In this document: piece by piece, positions 5,956 to 10,323 of the stretch | How positions within the stretch are numbered: the first letter of the stretch is position 1 | How the letters are laid out: each line of letters begins with the position of its first letter | Assembly (NCBI GenBank): GCA_001247695.2 | Contig: LGRX02015180.1 | Span: forward strand, 1 to 10,323 | DNA from: Cymbomonas tetramitiformis | Taxonomy: Eukaryota; Chlorophyta; Pyramimonadophyceae; Pyramimonadales; Pyramimonadaceae | Reading direction: 5' to 3' | DNA: 10,323 nucleotides | Translations under genes and position numbers: made by a program | The notes under the pieces: generated by a model | The model's input: the letters and a program-made list of their open reading frames with translations, nothing else | Database searches by the model: none | What the model was told of the DNA's origin: nothing

Positions 5956-6308
5956 CAGCGCATCCTAAATCCTGGACGGATCTTGCTCGCAAAAAAACGT
6001 GTGGTTCCTAACACTTATTAGAATTCGTGTACAGAGTAATGTTGTGTTTTGTATACGTTAGTACTGTATCCCGAAAACAGCAGCCGCTGGATAGCGACTT
6101 ACGGGGCACGGTCAATTTGATCACTGCATTCACGTTGAAGCTTGCATGGAATTGTTTTTGGCGTTGCCACGACGACATGATTCAGACGCCACGTAGACGG
6201 AAAATGTTGCGCAGGATGTCGGTTTTCCCCAAAAGTTTCATCGTTAAAGTTGGTCACGCGACAACGACATCCGACACGACACGACGCCATGCCGACATCG
6301 CGACAAAG
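5956..6308. other. Right arm of TIR element, no gene
   Basis: No supported coding region; a 99-codon plus-strand frame here looks random. CCGTCCAG (5954-5961) and CTGGACGG (about 5974-5981) form a hairpin next to the solo LTR. Words such as CGTTAAAGTTGG (near 6243-6254), ATGTCGGTTTTC and GCCGACATCGCGAC repeat parts of the terminal inverted repeat or the left arm, as expected for subterminal repeats. Confidence 0.6.
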
Positions 6309-6335
6309 TTCCCAAACCAACTTTAACGACGGGCC
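6309..6335 (-). repeat. Right terminal inverted repeat (27 bp)
   Basis: Exact reverse complement of 561-587, ending ...CGACGGGCC. It is followed by TGA at 6336-6338, the partner of 558-560. Confidence 0.9.
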
Positions 6336-6888
6336 TGAGCGTAAATGTCTTCCAATTCCATCGTGTCGACGTCAAGGCGGAGTGGAGTAGTAACCTCCTT
6401 GTAAAAGTCGATGTCCGGAGAAGCCATCAGCTGCCTCTCGGCCCGGCGGTCGTCCAGTTCCAGAAGCCGAGGCCGCGATCGCCACGAGCGAGGGAGGCGT
6501 CAAATTGCGAAATGAGAGGGTCATGATCAATGTCGCTCTCAAAGAAGATGTACGAGAGCTCCTCGTAATGCCCAAGCAGGGATCGATGGACACACGGGAG
6601 AAGTCGCTTCGTGATTTCCAAAAGTGCACGCTTCCCATCCGCTTTGGGCGAACGCACGACCGGACGCCTCAACCCAGCGTCGTGCCGACGAATTTGGAGT
6701 GGTCAACGAAGTCAAGGTCAAGAAAAGGATGGCGTTGAAGATGGCGTTCACTTATTCCTTCGTGGCGTCAACCAAGTCAAAGAGGGCGTCGTTGGAGGTC
6801 TCCTGCTGCTCAAAAGTTGTCTTCGGCGAAGTCACCATGGACGTCCATAAGACGTGCATGTCCTTCTTGTCACCTCGAAACCAAGGCT
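6336..6888 (-). pseudogene. gag3, copia-like gag pseudogene (upstream part)
   Basis: Reading the minus strand from about 6888 down, the translation follows gag1: LWTSM (about 6845), LFDLVDATKE, then an in-frame TAA (6752-6754) that looks like a 3-base insertion, then VNAIFNAILFLTLTSLTTP and RRWVEASGRA. A frameshift near 6650 moves to DGKRALLEITKRLLP and GHYEELSYIFFESD, with DHDPLISQFDASL. A second shift near 6450 moves to QLMASPDIDFY, TTPLRLDV and LEDIYA at the TIR element border. The order matches gag1 residues from about 90 to the HILE block. At least one stop and two frameshifts make it non-functional. It is the oldest recognisable layer of the nest. Its LTRs are not visible, and its 5' end is cut at about 6888. 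Confidence 0.85.
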
Positions 6889-7139
6889 AGGCGGTATCGG
6901 AAACTTCCGATACCCGATATATCGATATATCGGTGATATTACTATTCCGGCTACTATTTGTACCTCACTAGTCGGGGACGGAATTACTATTAGTCGATAC
7001 CTTTTAATTAATGCGTTATCGGAATATCAATATCGACTAATAGCTCATTGCGTAATATCGGTATCGACTAATAACATGCATGCACATATCGTTATCCACT
7101 GATCCCAAATCACTGACATATCGGAAAATATCGGAATAT
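6889..7139. repeat. AT-rich palindromic segment (MITE or hAT-end-like)
   Basis: No gene. GGTATCGGAA (6893-6902) and TTCCGATACC (6905-6914) form a near-perfect foldback. It is followed at once by a perfect 20-bp palindrome, CCGATATATCGATATATCGG (6914-6933). TATTAGTCGATA (6988-6999) has inverted copies TATCGACTAATA at 7031-7042 and 7062-7073. TATCGGAATAT occurs at 7017-7027 and 7130-7140. Base composition differs sharply from both flanks. Dense TATCG(G/A) motifs in both orientations suggest the end of a DNA transposon or a miniature element, but no clean terminal repeats or TSD were found. Confidence 0.6.
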
Positions 7140-7142
7140 TAG

Positions 7143-7306
7143 AATTTTGAGGGTCCGGTGCACCAACCGGCGGCTGCTGCAAGTGTGGTGCAACCTGCTC
7201 CCAAAGCCATGTCTGAAAGCACCAAATTAGCTAGCTTTCTAGATAGTGGCAGTGACGAGGAGGATGAGGCAGAAGCACTGCCTCTAGTAAAAACCAAGGA
7301 CGAAGA
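7143..7306 (+). pseudogene. Acidic/Ser-rich coding fragment, unidentified
   Basis: An open frame starts after a TAG at 7140-7142 and runs into the LTR at 7307, stopping inside it near 7361. It has an Ala/Pro-rich start (HQPAAAASVVQPAPKAM) and then an acidic linker (FLDSGSDEEDEAEALP). It looks like low-complexity linker coding sequence rather than random DNA, of the kind seen before the C-terminal domain of hAT transposases, but nothing diagnostic remains. It is cut on the right by the family 2 LTR, and may be linked to the palindromic segment on the left. Confidence 0.35.
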
Positions 7307-7567
7307 TGCTGAAATCTGTATAGGCAGCCCTGACTGGGAGTCCCAGTGCAGGCCCCTATGACAAATATTTAGGTAGCCAACTCTGGGCTGATGACTGACC
7401 CGTAGGTTCGTGCTGTGACACACCGAGTGTCACAGGTAGCTAGACTCGAGACCGTTCCGACTCCGAGACCGCTCCGACTCCGAGACCGTTCCGTGTATAT
7501 CTAGCTTAGGGTTTATCTAGATTGGTTCCAGGACTGTCTGATATCCGTGAACCGGGATATTCCAGTA
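7307..7567 (+). repeat. Element 2, 5' LTR (family 2)
   Basis: Starts TGCTGAAATCTGTATAGGCA and ends near GGATATTCCAGTA. It has a long hairpin (7315-7363), a perfect 8-bp stem TGTGACAC/GTGTCACA (7414-7421, 7427-7434), and an AGCTAGA/TCTAGCT pair. Three tandem units of GACTCCGAGACCGTTCC occur at 7443-7458, 7459-7475 and 7476-7492. The solo LTR has only two units. Confidence 0.75.
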
Positions 7568-7971
7568 GGTCGTGGATCCATTCCACGCTATTTTACCACA
7601 GCTTTATTTGGCCATGATTGGCTAAAACAGCCGCTTGGAGAGGTGGTGCGCGACGGCGCGTTTGGGTACACACGGGAATTTATTTGAGATGAGCGGTTTG
7701 CGGTGAGCGACTTGGAGCCGCGGCTATGGGGAGTCGACCTGGACCGGGCTTCGTTGACGCAATATTCATTTACGGCATTACGCTTGCCCTGATCCCGCTT
7801 GCTACCGATTCTTGGGCTGGTGGCTGCAACACCTTCGACCTCGACAACGTCTTCCAGTGCCCCTCGCTCGCATGGCTCTACCGCTCCTTCCGTGACTGTA
7901 GCGTCGCATTTTCCCCACGACATTGCCCGAACGCGCTCCAGCGTACCATCTCCCCTCAGGCTTTCCGAGTT
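7568..7971 (+). other. Element 2 leader
   Basis: Non-coding leader similar in length and early sequence to that of element 1 (GGCTAA...CCGCTTGG near 7620-7640). The first bases, GGTCGTGG, may be a decayed GGTTATGG primer site. A frame open across 7726-7971 lacks any support of its own. Confidence 0.5.
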
Positions 7972-8818
7972 ATGGGTGTTCACACACGAGCGAAACGGTC
8001 CCTCACGAGGGACTCAGACATTAATGCCTCGCTGAGGCTAACTGACCATGTTCGCAACACGCCGCGAGATCGCCGACTGTTACGAACCCCGACCCTGCTT
8101 CCAACACCGACGCCGACGTTGCGACGAGGAAATACTTGCAGGAGCAGTCCAAGTTGGTGGACGAGATCTACAAGGGGCGGCTGCACCGGACATGGGCCAA
8201 GGGTATCCGCGAGGATATCCTTGGCGACAAGAAACATTATTTCAGCGGCACGACCGACGCGAGCTTCCTCTCCGATGTGGTGGTCCAGCTGCGTACGGAG
8301 TTCGAGTCCGCTGGATTGGGCCTCGCTTCGTTCGACCTTGACGACCCCCAGGCTCTGGTGGTGGGCAAGGTGGATGGACTGTTGTACGACGTGCTTGGTC
8401 TCGTCATCGAGAAGCACAGCAACGCGCACGTCTGGCTGACGGGTACGGATGCGTCTACCGACTGGGATGGGCGGCGAGCGCTGGTGGACATCGTCAAGCG
8501 CAGCGTGTCTGTGGCGTTACGGGAGTCCTTCCAGCAGGAGCACGCCGCGCTGAGTTATCCCACAAACGTTGACCCGCAGCCGATTTTGGCTCGGGAACAG
8601 CGTTTGGTGCCGGATAAAAAGGCCGCCGACTGGACCCCCACCAAGGTCACCAGGAAGCTCAGCCTGTACAACAGGCTTGACCCGGTGTTCTACGCCGCGG
8701 TCAAGGTGCGTTATCCCATGGTGGCTGACCTCGCGTCCGTTTCCCTTGTGGCTCTACGCTCTTTGGTCGTCGAGATTTACCACGCATGGGCGCAGACGGA
8801 CGTCGGGAAAGCCTTCCT
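7972..8818 (+). pseudogene. gag2, frameshifted and truncated copia-like gag
   Basis: The ATG at 7972 (start MGVHTRAKR...) sits 404 nt after the LTR, like the gag1 start. That frame must shift, between about 8046 and 8135, into the frame open from 8046 to 8818, which holds the Gag similarity. It encodes RTWAKGIREDILGDKKHYF (compare gag1 STWDVDIIKRISRDALGSK), then DWDGRRALVDIVKRSV, then YNRLDPVFYAAVKVRYP, ending near VVEIYHAW. These blocks are in the same order as in gag1. It is more diverged from gag1 than gag3 is. The frame runs on into satellite DNA to a stop at 8901-8903; those last residues are not Gag. No zinc knuckle remains. Confidence 0.78.
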
Positions 8819-10323
8819 AAGTCGATTTGGGCCGTCAATTGGTGCGGTGCGCTTTGGGCGGGGATTCCAGGGTATCAAGCTGGATATCCTCTGCATCATT
8901 TGATGGAGAAGCCTATACCCCGTGGAAGGCGGTGTGGTGTGGTCGCATACGGCCACGATGGGGCATATGGTCGGTACCCAGAGGTAGATTGGGTCATGTA
9001 CGTCGTGCATACAAGGTGGTAGGTGAGTTGAAGTCGATTTGGTCATCCAAGTGGTGTGAACCAACTGAGCTTCGTGCGGGGGGTTGGTGGGGTGGGTGTG
9101 AAAAATCGCTACCTCTTGGGTGCATACCTGAGGGGGGCGCTACCCAACCACCAAGGCTGGATGGCAAAGCATGGGGCCAGCATAATTTTGTGATTTGAGT
9201 GTGCGGAACACGAATATCAAGTCCGTTTGGCCATCCGATGCAGTGACCATGTGGAAATGGGGTGGGGGCTGGAGGGGGGAGGCGCAACGAGGGGGGGCGA
9301 AAATAAGGGAAATCCAGCTTGTTATTCGTGAGTACCCAAACTGCGAAATTTCGATGGCGGGCTTAGGCTGAGAAGTGAGGGGCGGTAGTATGGGTAGAAC
9401 CTCGCGCTGAATCCGAATCCGAGGTCCGCTGCTCGATTTGGTGACGGGAGGTGGCCATAAATACGGAGCCGCCCTGCGGGGCTGACAGGCGCCACTGAGC
9501 TATTCGCTGAATCACGGTGCGAGGCAAAGGGAGGGATGGAGAGTTGATGGCAGATGGGCATGGGAGTGCAAGCGAACTTAAAGTAAGACAGAAATAGGTC
9601 GTATGCAAGTTGTATACAAGGCGGTGGGTCAGTTGAAGTCGATTTAGTCCGCCAACGAGGTGTCGCAACCGAAACCCTAACTTGCGCTGATAGGCGGCCG
9701 AAATCGATCGGGAAAGTTCGGGTATAGTTTCTAGGTTGTCGAGTATGGCAGTGTCGTATGAGCATGCCAGGGCGTGCGATCGGTACCCTACGGTAGGTTG
9801 GGTCATAGACAAGTGATGTATCGGGGAGTGGTTGTGGTGAAGTCGATTTGGGCCGTCAATTGGTGCGGTGCGCTTTGGGCGGGGATTCCAGGGTATCAAG
9901 CTGGATATCCTCTGCATCATTTGATGGAGAAGCCTATACCCCGTGGAAGGCGGTGTGGTGTGGTCGCATACGGCCACGATGGGGCATATGGTCGGTACCC
10001 AGAGGTAGATTGGGTCATGTACGTCGTGCATACAAGGTGGTAGGTGAGTTGAAGTCGATTTGGTCATCCAAGTGGTGTGAACCAACTGAGCTTCGTGCGG
10101 GGGGTTGGTGGGGTGGGTGTGAAAAATCGCTACCTCTTGGGTGCATACCTGAGGGGGGCGCTACCCAACCACCAAGGCTGGATGGCAAAGCATGGGGCCA
10201 GCATATTTTTGTGATTTGAGTGTGCGGAACACGAATATCAAGTCCGTTTGGCCATCCGATGCAGTGACCATGTGGAAATGGGGTGGGGGCTGGAGGGGGG
10301 AGGCGCAACGAGGGGGGCGAAAA
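8819..10323. repeat. Satellite array: 1021-bp higher-order repeat of five ~204-bp monomers
   Basis: Bases 8819-9303 recur at 9840-10323 with one substitution (about 9184) and one 1-base indel in a G run, a period of 1021 bp. Within one period a motif like AAGTCGATTTGG marks five monomers starting at 8819, 9031, 9219 (AAGTCCGTTTGG), 9430 (CTCGATTTGG) and 9636, then 9840, 10052 and about 10240. Monomer lengths are 212, 188, 211, 206 and 204, summing to 1021. Monomers also share endings such as CGGTACCC...GGTTGGGTCAT and ATACAAGG(T/C)GGT. This is higher-order satellite organisation, typical of pericentromeric or subtelomeric arrays. All open frames inside it, including two nearly identical 123-codon ones, are by-products of the repeat. 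Confidence 0.88.

Larger units (their letters stand above)
561..6335. mobile_element. Non-autonomous TIR DNA transposon, split by later insertions
   Basis: The ends are perfect 27-bp inverted repeats (561-587 and 6309-6335) starting GGCCCGTCGTTAAAGTTGGT. Imperfect similarity continues further inward on both sides, with shared ATGTCGG words. A 3-bp duplication TGA flanks it, and the element interrupts gag3 on the minus strand. Subtracting the LTR retrotransposon (1349-5559), the solo LTR (5693-5950) and their duplications leaves about 1.3 kb. No transposase-like reading frame is present in the arms (588-1343, 5565-5692, 5956-6308), so it would depend on a transposase supplied elsewhere. Three-base duplications are known for PIF/Harbinger and CACTA-type elements. 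The TIR starts with GG rather than CACTA, and the target is not TWA, so I do not assign a superfamily. Confidence 0.85.
7307..8818 (+). mobile_element. Truncated copia-like element 2 (LTR, leader, gag2)
   Basis: Order and spacing copy element 1: a 261-bp LTR, a 404-nt leader, and a Gag-like frame on the same strand. It ends abruptly at 8818 where satellite DNA begins, so pol and the 3' LTR are missing. No right-hand TSD can be tested; the five bases before the LTR are GAAGA. LTR family 2 also exists as the solo copy at 5693-5950. Confidence 0.75.

Noticed and set aside
5954..5981. Hairpin CCGTCCAG/CTGGACGG after the solo LTR, compared with CGTGGA/TCCACG at 7572-7588 after the other LTR
   Set aside because: It first looked like a conserved 3' structure, but both lie outside the LTR ends fixed by the CCGTC duplication, so the resemblance is coincidental.
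6027..6326. 99-residue plus-strand frame in the right arm of the TIR element (possible transposase remnant)
   Set aside because: It shows no DDE-type or zinc-finger motif, runs through the terminal inverted repeat, and resembles random translation.
7388..7394. CTGATGA, a match to the hammerhead ribozyme core, in a family 2 LTR (a possible retrozyme)
   Set aside because: No GAAA box with a stem II in the right place and no cleavage triplet could be found, and the solo LTR has TTGATGA at the site.
8827..9198. Nearly identical 123-residue frames at 8827-9198 and 9848-10219, and 97-residue frames on the other strand
   Set aside because: They lie wholly within the satellite repeat and are identical only because the DNA is repeated. 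There is no start context, no domain and no codon signal.
8819..10323. Possible long LTRs of a giant retrotransposon (direct repeats 1021 bp apart)
   Set aside because: There are no TG...CA ends, PBS, PPT or TSD, and the internal about 204-bp periodicity explains the repeat better as satellite DNA.
1..10323. CRISPR array, bacterial operons, rRNA genes
   Set aside because: There are no regularly spaced short repeats with unique spacers, no rRNA signatures, and no prokaryotic gene organisation in the window.

Overview
This window looks like transposon-rich heterochromatin from a eukaryote. There is no operon, no bacterial-type gene and no recognisable host gene. A filamentous fungus, perhaps a basidiomycete, is my best guess, based on Copia-type Gag genes, mixed GC content and decayed repeats. 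No sequence here proves the lineage.

The central structure is a nest of transposons, each level supported by target-site duplications (TSDs) or by a split reading frame. (1) The outermost layer is a minus-strand copia-like gag pseudogene (gag3). Its two parts lie at about 449-560 and 6336-6888. (2) A TIR DNA transposon (561-6335) with 27-bp perfect terminal inverted repeats splits gag3 and is flanked by the 3-bp TSD TGA. Without later insertions it is about 1.3 kb and has no visible transposase. (3) An LTR retrotransposon (1349-5559, TSD TAATT) sits inside the TIR element. It carries a Gag-like protein with a zinc knuckle but no protease, integrase, reverse transcriptase or RNase H. (4) A 911-bp terminal-repeat retrotransposon in miniature (TRIM, 2481-3391, TSD GCTTT) splits that gag. 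Each of its 290-bp LTRs contains a tRNA-like gene with A and B boxes and a T4 tract. A solo LTR of a second family (5693-5950, TSD CCGTC) also lies in the right arm of the TIR element.

To the right are a short AT-rich, palindrome-dense segment (6889-7139), a small acidic coding fragment (7143-7306), and the 5' end of another copia-like element (7307-8818: LTR, about 400-nt leader, frameshifted gag2). That element stops abruptly at 8818/8819. From there to the window end is a satellite array: five diverged monomers of 188-212 bp form a 1021-bp higher-order repeat, of which about 1.5 copies are visible. The first about 370 bases of the window share short collinear matches with this satellite, so the nest may sit inside a satellite domain.

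Three gag sequences (gag1, gag2, gag3) belong to one family and can be aligned by eye. Age order agrees with nesting: the inner TRIM LTRs differ by 2 substitutions in 290 bp, whereas the LTRs of its host element differ by about 4 substitutions and two 5-bp indels in about 200 bp. The most unusual parts are the tRNA-bearing TRIM, the gag-only retrotransposon with a membrane-segment tail, and the five-monomer satellite.
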